This document shows, one piece after another, positions 27,420 to 37,440 of a stretch of 37,500 bases of DNA. The stretch is from Prorocentrum cordatum (Eukaryota; Sar; Dinophyceae; Prorocentrales; Prorocentraceae): contig CAUYUJ010001295.1 in NCBI GenBank assembly GCA_963575745.1, positions 1 to 37,500 of the forward strand, read 5' to 3'. The notes under the pieces were generated by a model, which saw only the letters and a list, made by a program, of their open reading frames with translations, made no database searches and was not told the DNA's origin. A program made the translations under genes and the position numbers. Numbering within the stretch: the first letter of the stretch is position 1; every line of letters starts with the position of its first letter.

Positions 27420-27810
27420 CGGTTGGGAACTAGAGCTCTCGCCCAAGCGCCGCGCGCACTCGTCTTCAGGCTCGCAGGAGTTGTTAGTCTGGTGGGCAGG
27501 CCCTTGCCAACAAAAAACTGTCGCCCCAGCGCCGCGCACATTCATGCCAAAAGCGCTCGCAATGCTGACAAGGATGGAGAGGGTAGCTTTCAAAATAGGC
27601 CACTCGCCCCCAGCGCCGCGCACGCTTGTCCTCAAGACTTGCAAACAGCACGCGCAGCGAGAAGGATGGAGCACGGGCCTATTTCAAAGTGGAGATCTCG
27701 CCCCAGCGCCGCGCACGGTTGCACAAAAAGCTTGCACCAGCGACAGGGATCGAGGACGGCTCCCTTTCAAAATGTGGATGTCGCCTGACACCTCCTCAAG
27801 CCAAAAGACC
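27420..27810 (+). repeat. REP2 array, second block
   Basis: About five units, for example CTCGCCCCCAGCGCCGCGCA near 27602 and TCTCGCCCCAGCGCCGCGCA near 27697, each followed by an ACTTGCAA or AGCTTGCA word and GGATGGAG. Unit length about 80-100 bp. Confidence 0.85.
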
Positions 27811-28139
27811 GGAACCTTGAGCATACATACGTTACCGCTGCACGGATGGATGGCAGCTCCTTTTCAAACTGGGTCTATCTCTTGAGACTTTCTCGATGTT
27901 CACGGCCAGAAGTAAGCTGATGCAACAATTACACAAAACGGGAATCTCGCTGGATACCTCGTTGAACTGCGCTGTGTGTCCCTCAACCGCTTTGGGGGTG
28001 CCTGCAGTCCAGCGGAAGACACTGCAGTCCCAGGAAGCAGCTGCAGTCTGGAGGGGGCTACCTGGGGGCCAGGGGAACAACAATGGCATAAACTTAAAAA
28101 CTCGGGGTATAAACTTTCCAGCCGCCCAGGGACAGGCGC

Positions 28140-28240
28140 CATCGACACAGCCTCTTGGGGCGTTCTTGGGGCCCTCTTGAGGCGATCCTGGGCGCTCTTG
28201 GGGCAGTCTTTGGTGCCTCTTGGGCCCTTCTTGGAGCTCC
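28140..28240. repeat. TCTTGGGGC minisatellite (about 15 bp)
   Basis: Repeats of CTCTTGGGGC, CTCTTGAGGC and similar. It is the inverse of the minisatellite at 30372-30540. Inverted words GGTATAAACTTT (28107) and AAAGTTTATGTTATACC (28252) flank it. Confidence 0.75.
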
Positions 28241-28728
28241 CCCGACAGCGAAAAAGTTTATGTTATACCGTTCTTCGCTCGCGGAGCAACTCCTCATCAC
28301 AGCGGGGGCCCTCGCCCGAATATGGCAGGCCTGTGCGTGCGCTGGTCTTTCCAACGGGGAGTGAGCAGCAGAGACCTGGGACGGGAGGGAGTGCTCTGCG
28401 GCACCTCTGACTCGGAGGCGGGGGGGGGGAGGGAGCAGTGGCACGGAGGGCCCCTCCAGCGGGAAACCGGCTTCGGCTTCGTGCTCGTGTCGCGCGTGCG
28501 GGCGAGGCGAAGCTGCGCGGGCGCGCGAGAAGACTGACCCCGCAGCCGCTACGGCGATTCGGATGCAGTGGACCGCCCCTCCGCCCCTTGTGGGCGCGCG
28601 GTGGCCCAGGGTGTCCCGCCATGGTGTCCTGTGGTGTCCCGTTGGTGTGTCGTCGGTGTTCTGTCGGTGGTGGGCGGGCGTTTGCCGGGGACTGTCCCGG
28701 CTTGGTATCCGTGGTAAAGTCAATAGGG

Positions 28729-28895
28729 AGATCGATAATGAGACCGCTAGAATGGGAGAAATAGTGAAATCAAACGTGAGATTGACAGCGAGGTTGATTG
28801 TGACATTGGTTGTGAGATCGATAATGAAATCGATAGAAGGGCCAACAGTGAGATCGCTAGTGGGATCGATAGTGGGGTCGATCGCAAGATCCATT
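28729..28895. repeat. 12-bp minisatellite GTGAGATCGATA
   Basis: Fourteen tandem 12-bp units with substitutions, for example GTGAAATCAAAC, GTGAGATTGACA and GTGGGATCGATA. Being a multiple of three, it gives an Asp/Thr/Ile/Val frame on the minus strand that need not be a gene. Confidence 0.92.
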
Positions 28896-29142
28896 GGTAC
28901 TAAGACTGGCCGCGAGTTCGATAGTGGGATCGATCGAGTGAGACTGACAGCGGGGACGATAGTGGCATTACATCGTAGCGCAACATCGTCATCACGCGTC
29001 GTCGCTAACTCGAGGGCGCGTCACCAGCATCGTCATCATTACACGCATCGCATTTGCCAGCAGTTGGTTCTTTCCCACCTACCCCTCAACCTCCTTCTCA
29101 CCAGAAGGGTGGTCGTCTAAGTCTATTGGGTTTACTCTGGTC

Positions 29143-29291
29143 CTCCTCCTCCTCCTCAACCTCCTCCTCCTCCTCCTCCTCCTCCTCCTCCTCCCCGTCC
29201 TCCTCCGCCTCCGCCTCACCATCCTCCTCACCCGCCTCCTCCTCTTCCTCCTCCTCCTCCGCCTCCTCCTCCTGCGCCTCCTCCTCCTCCC
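29143..29291. repeat. (CTC)n microsatellite
   Basis: CTC/CCT trinucleotides with interruptions. Confidence 0.95.
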
Positions 29292-29559
29292 ATCCGGGGG
29301 CCAACGAAACGTGAGCAGAAATGTGTTCTGTCCGTCAGCTTCCTGTTGCTTCTGCTAGCCGTCCTCCCTCCATCGCGTCTATTCACTGATAGCTCCTCCC
29401 TGTCGAACCACCAGACATGCCGTGTTCGTCTGTCCAGGCGTTTCGCTTGAGACGTCATCGCACCTTACGCTCCTAAAACATGAAATATCAAACATCCATC
29501 GAACAGAAATCACTGAGCCACACGGATGTAGGCCACACGGATGGAAGCCAGCTGAGTGT

Positions 29560-29760
29560 CAAAGCAGGGGTCTCGCCCTGGCATCGCGCAGACTCGTCTT
29601 ACCAAAATCCAACACGTACACTGCTGGAGGCGGTACATTTCCAATTTGGGGCCCTCGCCTTGGCGCCGCACGCACTCGCTTCAAGAAGTCCAGCAGCTAT
29701 CCGGATGGAGGGCGGTAACTTTTCAAACTGGGGTCCTCGCCTTGGCGCCGAAGTAGAGTG
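29560..29760 (+). repeat. REP2 array, third block
   Basis: Units share GTCTCGCCCTGGC, CCCTCGCCTTGGCGCCGC and GTCCTCGCCTTGGCGCCG, each after a CAAA.TGGGG-like block. CCGGATGGAGGGCGGTA is the junction. Confidence 0.82.
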
Positions 29761-29761
29761 G

Positions 29762-29990
29762 TGGAGCATGCGGGCGCAAACGCTGGGGCAATAGGTAGAG
29801 CTCCTAATGGGGCCACGAAACGTGTGACGGGTGCGCCAAAATGGTGTGGCGGCGGCATGCGGGCGCAACCACTGGGGCCATAGGAGGAGCTGGGTGGCAG
29901 CGGCATGCGGGCACAACCACTGGGGCCTCAGGAGGAGCTCCCTGTGGGGGCCACGAAACGTGTGAGGGGTGTGCCGAAACAGGAACACGC
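29762..29990 (+). repeat. REP1 array, third block
   Basis: Three units with GGCATGCGGGC.CAACCACTG, GGGCC(A/T), GGAGGAGCT and GGCCACGAAACGTGTGA. A GGA tract (about 30010-30040) and the linker TTCAAAACGAAGACCAAACT follow, giving the same order as at 27.3 kb. Confidence 0.85.
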
Positions 29991-30247
29991 GGATGGCAGA
30001 GGCAAGGGATGGGAGGAGGAGGAGGAGGAGGAGGAGAAGGGTGAGAAGGAGAGGAGAGGACGCGTGGCGCTGCTGATTCAAAACGAAGACCAAACTCAAC
30101 ATAGGATGGTTGGGACAAATCCCACCAGCCCTTCAGGGCGTGAGTGGTTTCCAGCACTTCCTCTTCCCTTCGGGGAAATGTTTACCTCTCCTCCTGCCCC
30201 CTCCCCCTGGACCTGGACGGGGGGTTCACGGGTGGTTGGAGCGTGCA

Positions 30248-30642
30248 AGATGGCCTCGGCGAGAAGGCAGAATCGCTGATCTGACTAAGGTGTTGGCCAC
30301 ATGTCGGCCTCTTGAGGGGGGAAAGGACCTAATGGGAACCTCCCCCTTCTTTCATCGATCTTCTTCTAGGTGACCCCAAGATGGCCCCGGAAGCTCCCAA
30401 AGGTGCCCCACGAGCGCCCCAAGAGGTGCCCAAGAGGCCCCAAGCGGCCCGCAAGATGCCCCAAAAAGGCTCCCAAGAGACCCCGAAAGGCCACCCAGAT
30501 GCCACCCAGGGGCACCCAAGACGCCTCGAGGGGCCTCGGCGAGAAGACCAAGATCATTGATTCGACCAAATAATAGTGACCACAGTGAAGCCTCCTCGGG
30601 GGGTACTAATTCAATACACCCCCTCCTTTGTTCGATCTCCTC
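30248..30642 (+). repeat. Direct repeat pair flanking a CCCCAAGAGG minisatellite
   Basis: 30248-30370 and 30531-30642 are related over about 115 bp: both begin GCCTCGGCGAGAAG and end in a pyrimidine tract plus AGG (CGATCTTCTTCTAGG and CGATCTCCTCCAGG). Between them lies a 15-bp-type minisatellite (CCCCAAGAGGTGCC, CCCCAAGCGGCCC), 30372-30530. Confidence 0.7.
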
Positions 30643-30888
30643 CAGGACTCCTCCTCCTCCTCCTCCTCCTCCTCCTCCTCCCCTCTTCCTCCTCCTCCTC
30701 CTCCTCCTCCTCCTCCGCCTATTCCTCCTCCTCCTCCTCCTCCCGCTCCCCCTTTCCCTCCTCCACCACTCCCTCATCCACCACCTCCTCCTCCTCCTCC
30801 TCCTCCTCCTCCTCCTCCTCCCCCTCCTCCTCCTGTTCCTCCTCCTCCTCCTCCTCCTCCTCCTCCTCCGCTTCCTCCTCGTCAGATT
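30643..30888. repeat. (CTC)n microsatellite
   Basis: About 245 bp of CTC/CCT trinucleotides with interruptions. Poly-Ser, poly-Leu and poly-Pro frames are artefacts. Confidence 0.97.
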
Positions 30889-31081
30889 CCTCACCCATCC
30901 TCCCCCTCTTGAGGTACGACTTCATACCCAGCCCTTCATTATACTGCATGCTCGCCCACATCCCTGCTCAAGGCAACTCGTCTGGGCGTCATTTATGGAT
31001 GGGCTGGTGGGGTTACGCGAAGTATCTCGAATATTTGCTTCGAGTGATGCTCACCGAAACCTTCGACGATTCTTCCCGAGT

Positions 31082-31496
31082 GCTGTTTGTTACTGTGGCC
31101 AGCCTTAGCTCGGCGCGCATGCCACTTTTGATAAGACGCCGTTACTCGGTAGCTGCTGCATTACACTATAAAACGGTGTGTCCCGTTCTGTTCTGCTCTA
31201 TCCATATATGTGTTGGTTATGTGGTCAACCCCACGTCGGCCCGCAGATTGCGTGGCAGAGGGTGTCGTGAAGGTATCCTACGTGTTTGAAGTGTGGTGCA
31301 TCCACTTGTGTTGTATTGCAGAATGCTCTATTAATCTCTAGTTCCGCTCTGGGCGGGCCGGCGGTACGTCGTGACGCCTGTCACGCTTGATACCGTCGTC
31401 CAAACGATCGTTGCTGCGCCTCTTGTTCCTGTGGCCAGCCTGATTTCGGCGCGCACGTCGCGTCCGATACGGCACCGTTAATCCGTCGCTGGTGCT
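31082..31496 (+). repeat. Direct repeat pair, about 80 bp, period about 336 bp
   Basis: 31082-31162 and 31417-31496 share TGTGGCCAGCCT, TCGGCGCGCA and a final G.TGCTGC/GGTGC block. The DNA between is unique and unassigned. Confidence 0.7.
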
Positions 31497-31766
31497 TTCC
31501 TCCCGCCATATTCAGCCATGCCCGATCCTACACTATTCGACTGTATTAATTGATGGTGTTCTGCTGCGCTCACTTGTATGACGCGTTGATACACTATGTC
31601 CTGCTATGTTGTGTTGCATTCAACTCTCGTCTTGAAAATCCGCCGACCCTGTCGGCGTGTGTGAGGGGCTTTTCCGTTCGAGCCGTCATCTCCGTTATTC
31701 TTTGTACTCGTCGTCTCTGTCCTGCGCCCCAGCCGCCCGAGCCGCGCCCGAGCCGCTCGAGCCAAG

Positions 31767-32170
31767 CCGACCTTGAGCAACGTCGTAATTCAGTCGAAGG
31801 GAAGCCCCTTCCCTTTGATCCCTCCCCCGCCGGGAGGGGGGGGGGGTAGCGGGGGGGGTAGCGACCCCCCCCCCGGGTCAGATACGACGCCCCCCCCCCG
31901 TACCGACCTTGAGCAACGTCGTAATTCAGTCGAAGGGAAGCCCCTTCCCTTTGATCCCTCCCCCGCCGGGAGGGGGGGGGGGTAGCGGGGGGGGGTAGCG
32001 ACCCCCCCCCCGGGTCAGATACGACGCCCCCCCCCGTACCGACCTTGAGCAACGTCGTAATTGAGTCGAAGGGAAGTCCCTTCCCTTTCCCTTCCCCGAC
32101 GGGAAGGGGAGGGGGGGTCCCGGGGGGGGTCCCAGGGGAGTCCCGGGGAAGTCCCCGGTCAGATACGACC
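31767..32170 (+). repeat. 136-bp tandem repeat, three units
   Basis: Units start at 31767, 31903 and 32039 with CCGACCTTGAGCAACGTCG. The first two are nearly identical; the third has diverged. Each contains GAAGGGAAGCCCCTTCCCTT (a hairpin), G runs of 8-11 and C runs of about 9-10, and ends GGTCAGATACGACG or a related block, partly inverse to the unit start CGTCGTAATTCA. Confidence 0.93.
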
Positions 32171-32199
32171 TTTCCCTCCCCCACCTTCTCGTCCTTCTC

Positions 32200-33540
32200 C
32201 CCGTTCCCCAAAACCATCCCACAGCCCGTGCCTCTTGCTGCGCATTGCGAACAGGGTCGGCGGCACCGGCCGTCAGGCCTTCGCAATACTACCCAACAAT
32301 ACGATGGTCTGCTATGTAGTAGTATGCGTAGAGATGTGGTGTGTGTGGTGTTTGCTTGCGTTCAGATACATTATCTCCTGGTCGACTCGAAACAGTATAC
32401 GCTCGGAAATTATGCTATTTCACGCATGCTTGAAATTGTACCGCCTGATCGTATAACATTGCAATATTGATATGGAAATGCGCTCCAGATACCTTCTGCC
32501 TTACACTATTATGCATGCTTCCACTGTTTTTCATGATACTGTGTGTATGGTGTACTATGTGTTTGAGGTGCGCATGCGTGCTACCAGTTGCTGTGCTGTA
32601 CCAGTGTCACCTATATCATGCTTCTCTCGTTGTGACAAGACAGCTTAGTTGTTACGTGCTTCAACTGCTCGACTAGAAAATTATGCTGAACTGGATGTGG
32701 ATGGTGTGCTGGAACGCATGGAGATATGATAATTGGTGTGCTTATGATACTAGTACTCTGTGGTATGCCCCACTATGTTATCGTATCGTCGGTGCCGTCG
32801 TGGTAGATCTGCTGTAAGCTTGTATGTACCGCCCTGTCGAAGGTATGGTATGGCATGGAGTGTTGTGCTGTGTTGTGGTATGTCCTGCCCCTTACAGTAT
32901 GTTAATGCTTAGTGTGCTGGGAGAGTCCCGTCCCAAGTATGTTATAGTTCGCCTGTTGTGGTGTAGCCGTTGTCGTCGTGATGCAAGTAATAACACGTCT
33001 GGCATGCTATGGTATGTATGGTATGATGTACTCTGGTACGCCCCGCTATGTCAAAATATGATATGGTATGATATGTTTTGTGGTGATGATGTGTTCTGGT
33101 ACGCGATGCGATGCCATGCTATGCTATGTTATGATATGGACGTTCTGGTATGATGTGGCATGCTACGCATCGTTTGGTAAACTAGGTCATGGTATGTCAT
33201 GTTGTGGCATGGCCCGACATATATGCTATACCCGTTGCATGATGCAGCATGCTCGTTGCCACAGTGGCAGTAGCCGATTAAGTTCGTGTATGATATACGC
33301 TGCTACGCTCCGCTCCGACCTAGTATGATTTCTAATGTTACGCTATGGAATGCCATGTGATGATACCTGCTATGCTCTGGTATACACTGTTAAGCTATTG
33401 TATGAGCTGGCATGTTATTATATTAGGTACTCTGTTGTGTTCCAGTCATTGTAGTGTGGTGTGACATGTCATGGCATTTGTGTGTTGTGACTTGGGTGTC
33501 AGTTGTTGATGTGTGTTCTTGATGTAGATTATTCGTCTCT
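32200..33540. other. Lower-GC block with degenerate TATGG/ATGCT pentamers
   Basis: From about 32690 to 33430 five-base words (TATGG, TATGA, CATGC, TGCTA) recur, giving patches such as GGTATGGTATGG and GCTATGCTATGTTATGATAT. This suggests a very old pentanucleotide array. 32200-32690 shows nothing recognised. Confidence 0.6.
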
Positions 33541-33607
33541 CTCTGCTCATGCGTCGTGACGCCTGGACGGCGTGACGCCGTGACGCCTCCCCCTCGGGGC
33601 CGTCTGG

Positions 33608-33770
33608 TACGTAAGGTGTCGTCATTCGTCGAAGACGCGAGGCGGGACACTCAGGGACCACAGGGATCCTGTGGGGTCCGGCGACCGCGGTACGGTGCCG
33701 TCACTCGTCGGCGCCGCGAGACGGCATACTCAGGGACCACCGGGACTGCGTCGGGTCTGGCGAACGCTGC
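33608..33770 (+). repeat. 83-bp tandem duplication
   Basis: Two units beginning GTACGTAAGGTG (33608) and GTACGGTGCCG (33691) share CGTCGAAGACGCGAG/CGTCGGCGCCGCGAG, ACTCAGGGACCAC and GGCGA.C. Related GTGACGCC words lie just upstream. Confidence 0.8.
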
Positions 33771-33944
33771 ATGCAGCGTGGGCAGGCGGGGGCTCCCTCA
33801 AAAAATCTAACAACCCCGGCCGGGGGGGTGGGATACAACTGATGGCGAGCGGATTACAGATTACAGAAGCGACAGTGGTCCACCGTGCAAGCACACTGGC
33901 CACTAAAGAAAGGAAAAAGAGAAAAGAGAGGGATATCCACCTCT

Positions 33945-34200
33945 TTTCACAATGCGGCTCTCACAATGGCGCCGTGCACACTCGCCTCAAACATCCCCGA
34001 CAGCTGCACGGAGGGGCGAGGCTCCCGCTCGAGGTGTTCCCTCGATGTGCACGCCCCACAGTTCCACGGTGCGCAGCAGCCGCACGGATGGAGGGCGGCT
34101 CACTTCCGGCCCGGGGCTCTGGAGCTGGCTGCGACAGAGGGCACGACACAAGCTCCGCAAGTTCTGCAACTTCTGACAGCACGCAGCGCTTGCACGGAGG
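33945..34200 (+). repeat. REP2-like degenerate array
   Basis: CACAATGCGGCTCTCACAATGGCGCCGTGCACACTCG-type units with CCGACAGCTGCACGGAGGGGCGAGGC and CGCACGGATGGAGGGCGGC blocks. This is a more diverged relative of the REP2 arrays at 27-30 kb. Confidence 0.6.
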
Positions 34201-34449
34201 GGGGACAAATCCGTGTCGGTGTCCGTGTGTGTGTTTTTGTCCGTGTGTTTGTTTGTTTTGTGTGTGCTTTTTCCCCTGTCGAAGCGAGGCCATCGCTGGA
34301 CACTCCCTGTTTGCCTCTGTGGTCACTCCGCACTGCCCGTCCGATAGCCGAAAGGATAGAAGTAGAAGGATGGAGACGAACCCCTCACACGAGGCGGGGC
34401 CTCGCTGTGCGTGAAGGGAAGGACCACGGGGCGCTCGTCGTTCGGGCTT

Positions 34450-34545
34450 TCAGAGGGAGGAGGAGGAGGAGGAGGAGGAGGAGGAGGAGGAGGAGGAGGA
34501 GGAGGAGGAGGGGGAGAAGGAGGAGGAGGAGGAGGAGGAGGACCC
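34450..34545. repeat. (GGA)n microsatellite
   Basis: About 95 bp of GGA with one GGGGAGAAG interruption. Confidence 0.96.
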
Positions 34546-35750
34546 CCTCCCCCTCCAACTTCTGGTGGTGGTGGTGGAGGGGGAGGGGGCGGGCCCTTCC
34601 CGCAGTGAAAGCAAGCAGCTGCAGGGACTAACGAGGAGAGGACTTGGGCCGGAGGGGCGTGTTGGTCCATCACTGACGCAATCCTGGGCGCCCATGGGTA
34701 CTCTGGTCCTCCTGGTCCTCCGCGCTGCTGCCCTCCTCCTCCTCCATCGAACGGACCGCGAAGGCATAGGTGGCTCATTCCTGGGTACGCTCAGTCTGAC
34801 TTTGAGGTTCGGTTGACGTCGCCCGTTTCCCACTGTGTTCTAAGGTGAGCTCCTACGCGTACTTGCTCAAGGCAACTTGCCCCAGGATCGTTTCTGCATG
34901 ACCCTTCTACACATTCCTCTCCCTCCTACTTCTCCTCTTCACCGTCATATGTTCCCACGTCATGTTGATCTGACTCCTTCTGGTCTTCCTTATCCTCCCC
35001 CTCATGCGCCCACTCGTGCTTCCCATCCGCCAAATCAGGGAGGGGGGTCACCAGAACTTGATCGGGGCCGTGTTCCGTCAGTTGCCTTGCCCGTCTGCTC
35101 GCCGTCCTCCCTCCCCCTCCCTCCTCATCCTCCTCTTCCTCCTCATCCTCCTCCTTCTCCTCCTCCTCCCTCTCCTCTTCCTCCTCATCCTCCTCCTCAT
35201 CCTCCTCCTGCTCCTCCCTGTCGTCTTCATCCTTCGACAGAGCCGCGAATGCACGTATCGTCAATTCATGCACCATCGTCAACTCCTGCACCTGCCCTGA
35301 AAAGCAGGACACCGTCAATGGAGGCGCAGGATGAGCAAGAAAAGGATAGAGGAGGCCGACAACGACAACGAGAAAGGGGAAAGAAACGCGTTCGTCTCTC
35401 TAGACCGCAGTGACAGCAAGGACTCGGAGCAAAAGAGAATGGTGAGGCGGTGGAGAAGGATGAGAAGGAGGAGAGCAAAGGGGGGACCAGTGGAAGGCGA
35501 AGTGAAGCAGAAGCGTCAGCAACCTCCAGTGCGTCTTTCAGTGCCTTTGTCTCTGTCACCTTTGCGCTAAGTACCTCGCGAGCTCGGCTGGGCAAGAAAT
35601 GGGCACAAGACCAGTGGCAGGGCGAGGCGCCCTTCCTCCTCCTCCTCCTCCTCCTCATCCTCCTCCTCCTCCTCGTCCTCCTCCTCCTCGTCCTCGTCCT
35701 CCTCCTCCTTCCTTCCCCTCCTCGTCATCAGGTTCCCCGACCTCCGCGTG
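34546..35750. other. Unassigned DNA with two (CTC)n tracts
   Basis: CTC/TCC microsatellites at 35110-35222 and 35633-35715. Between and before them no gene or repeat family is recognised; one purine-rich stretch (35330-35510) gives charged open frames. Confidence 0.5.
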
Positions 35751-35754
35751 TGAA

Positions 35755-36150
35755 TTATTATCGAACTTGCACTTCGATGTACATTGCGACTGCAGATGTA
35801 TGCATTGCGATTGCAGTTGCCTTTGCAAGCCGCTTTGCACGTTGCTTGCATTCCGATGGGCAGTCCGGCTTGCAGTTCGATCTAAATGCCGATTGCGATT
35901 TGATGTACATTTCGACATGCATCCCGATATGCAATTTGAAGTGCACTCCACACTGCATTCCGATGTTCATTCCAATGTTCATGTCGATTCGAATGCCGGC
36001 CTGCATATCGAATGCAAAAGGATGTGCACTACGAATTGTAGTATCATTTGCCATTGATTGAATTATCGGGCTGCAGTACGGCTGCAATTGGATGTGCATC
36101 TCGATTTTCAGTTTGTCATGCATTCCAGATTGCAATTCGACTTGCGGCGA
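35755..36150. repeat. Degenerate 12-bp minisatellite (GATGTACATTCC type)
   Basis: Repeats of TTCGATGTACAT, TTGCGATTGCAG, TTCCGATGTTCA and ATTCCAATGTTC in 12-base register. The 12-base period gives rise to His/Asp/Cys-rich frames. Confidence 0.8.
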
Positions 36151-36233
36151 GATCTTCATTCCGTCGCATATATATATACATATATATATATGTATTGCGA
36201 TTGGATTTGCATTTCCATCCGCACTCCCACGAG

Positions 36234-36425
36234 ACAACCAAGAACAACCCACGAGACAAGCACGGGACAACCCACGGGACAACCCACGGGACAACCACGG
36301 GACACCCGCGGGTCAACCCGCGGGACAACAACCCACAAAACAACCCACGGGATAACCACGGGATATCCCACTGGACAACAGTGGGACAACCACGAGACAA
36401 CCACTGGACCACCGTGGGATGACCA
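36234..36425. repeat. CACGGGACAACC minisatellite (12-14 bp)
   Basis: About 14 units such as CCACGGGACAAC and CCACGAGACAAC. A TATATA tract (36168-36192) lies upstream. Confidence 0.9.
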
Positions 36426-36847
36426 CGGCAACAAAAAATCGCGAAACCCGAGGACAAACTTGTTGCGCGATGTTGCCCGACCTACGACGGCACATCGTCG
36501 CCCTCGCGCAGCTTCGCCTCACCCGCACGAAAGGCACGAATCGCAACCGAAACCGATTTCCTGGTTGGGGTCTCTTCGCTATCATCCCCCAACTTCCGAT
36601 GCAATCGCAAGTGGCAAAGAGGCAGAAGGGCGACAAGAGGTGCAGAGAGTACAGCCGATAAGGAAGCGTCATGGCAGAAGGAGGTGCAGTAAAACGGGGC
36701 GGACAGGAATGACAGCGCACGAACAAGCCTGATTACATCTGATCTGCCCCTCGAGCGACTCGAGCCACTGCAGCGTGGGACTCGTCCGTCTGTGCACTTC
36801 TGGGTACCTCGAAGCCCACGACTGGGGTGGAACGTTCGGAATGGACT

Positions 36848-37219
36848 GGCTCAGAGGGGGAAAGCATCGAGATGGAATCGGCGATGCATTGCCAATAGAT
36901 CGGCGACAGCAGTCGGCCCCCGATAGCGAATCCGCACGCTCATGGACGGGGTGGGCAAATAGGCCCCTGTCATCGGCGGCGAGCAAGGGGAGAAAGTGAG
37001 GAGAAGGCCTTCTCAGAATTTGCGGGGCTTCTCAGAAGCCCTCGCGCCTTCTGAGAGGCTTTCTGCGTCTCCGGGGAAGCCTCAGAAAACTCCTCAGAAG
37101 GCCGAGGGACTCACGAGCCTTTTGAGAAGGCCCCCGCCCCTTCTCACTTCCCCCCCGGGCTCGACGCCGATGTCAGCGATCAGTGGGCGATAGGGGGTCG
37201 AAGCATTTCGCCCTGAGCC
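36848..37219. mobile_element. Foldback family H, copy 1, split by family A
   Basis: Left end GGCTCAGAGGGGGAAAGCATCGA pairs imperfectly with right end TCGAAGCATTTCGCCCTGAGCC. The interior aligns with copy 2 (GATCGGCGA, CCCCCGATAGC, CCGCAC.CT, GGGCGATAGGGGGTCGAAGC). A family A element at 36973-37170 with duplication TGTCA interrupts it. Confidence 0.8.
36973..37170. mobile_element. Foldback family A, copy 4, nested in family H
   Basis: 198 bp from TCGGCGGCGAGCAAGGGG to GGGCTCGACGCCGA with mirrored GGCCTTCTCAG / CTTTTGAGAAGGCC blocks inside. TGTCA at 36968-36972 and 37171-37175 is a perfect 5-bp target-site duplication. This fixes the family's ends and insertion signature. Confidence 0.93.
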
Positions 37220-37240
37220 TACCACCCACCTAACCGAGGG

Positions 37241-37440
37241 GCAACGATAGGGGGGACTGGCATAGGGAGGGATGCATCGACCCAAAATCGGCGATACTTC
37301 GCCGATAGATCGGCGATACGCCCCCGATAGCAAAACCGCACCTTCCTGGGCGGGTTGGGGCTATCGGGCCCCTATCGGCGATCCATGGGCAATTGGGGGT
37401 CGATGCACCCCCCCTATGCCAATCCCCCCCCTATGCTACG
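37241..37440. mobile_element. Foldback family H, copy 2
   Basis: Arms of about 50 bp. Left GCAACGATAGGGGGGACTGG then CATAGGG pairs with right CCCCTATGCCAATCC then CCCCCCTATGCTACGC. Inner ATGCATCGACCC is mirrored by GGGTCGATGCA. Uninterrupted, so it serves as the reference for copy 1. Confidence 0.88.

Noticed and set aside
31165-31180. CACTATAAAACGG, resembling a TATA box
   Set aside because: Dinoflagellate promoters are not known to use a canonical TATA box and no gene starts downstream.
37200-37440. Regularly spaced CGATA/ATCGGCGAT words, at first suggesting a CRISPR-like array
   Set aside because: They are inverted, not direct, repeats with no constant-length spacers. They are the arms of foldback family H, and the DNA is eukaryotic.
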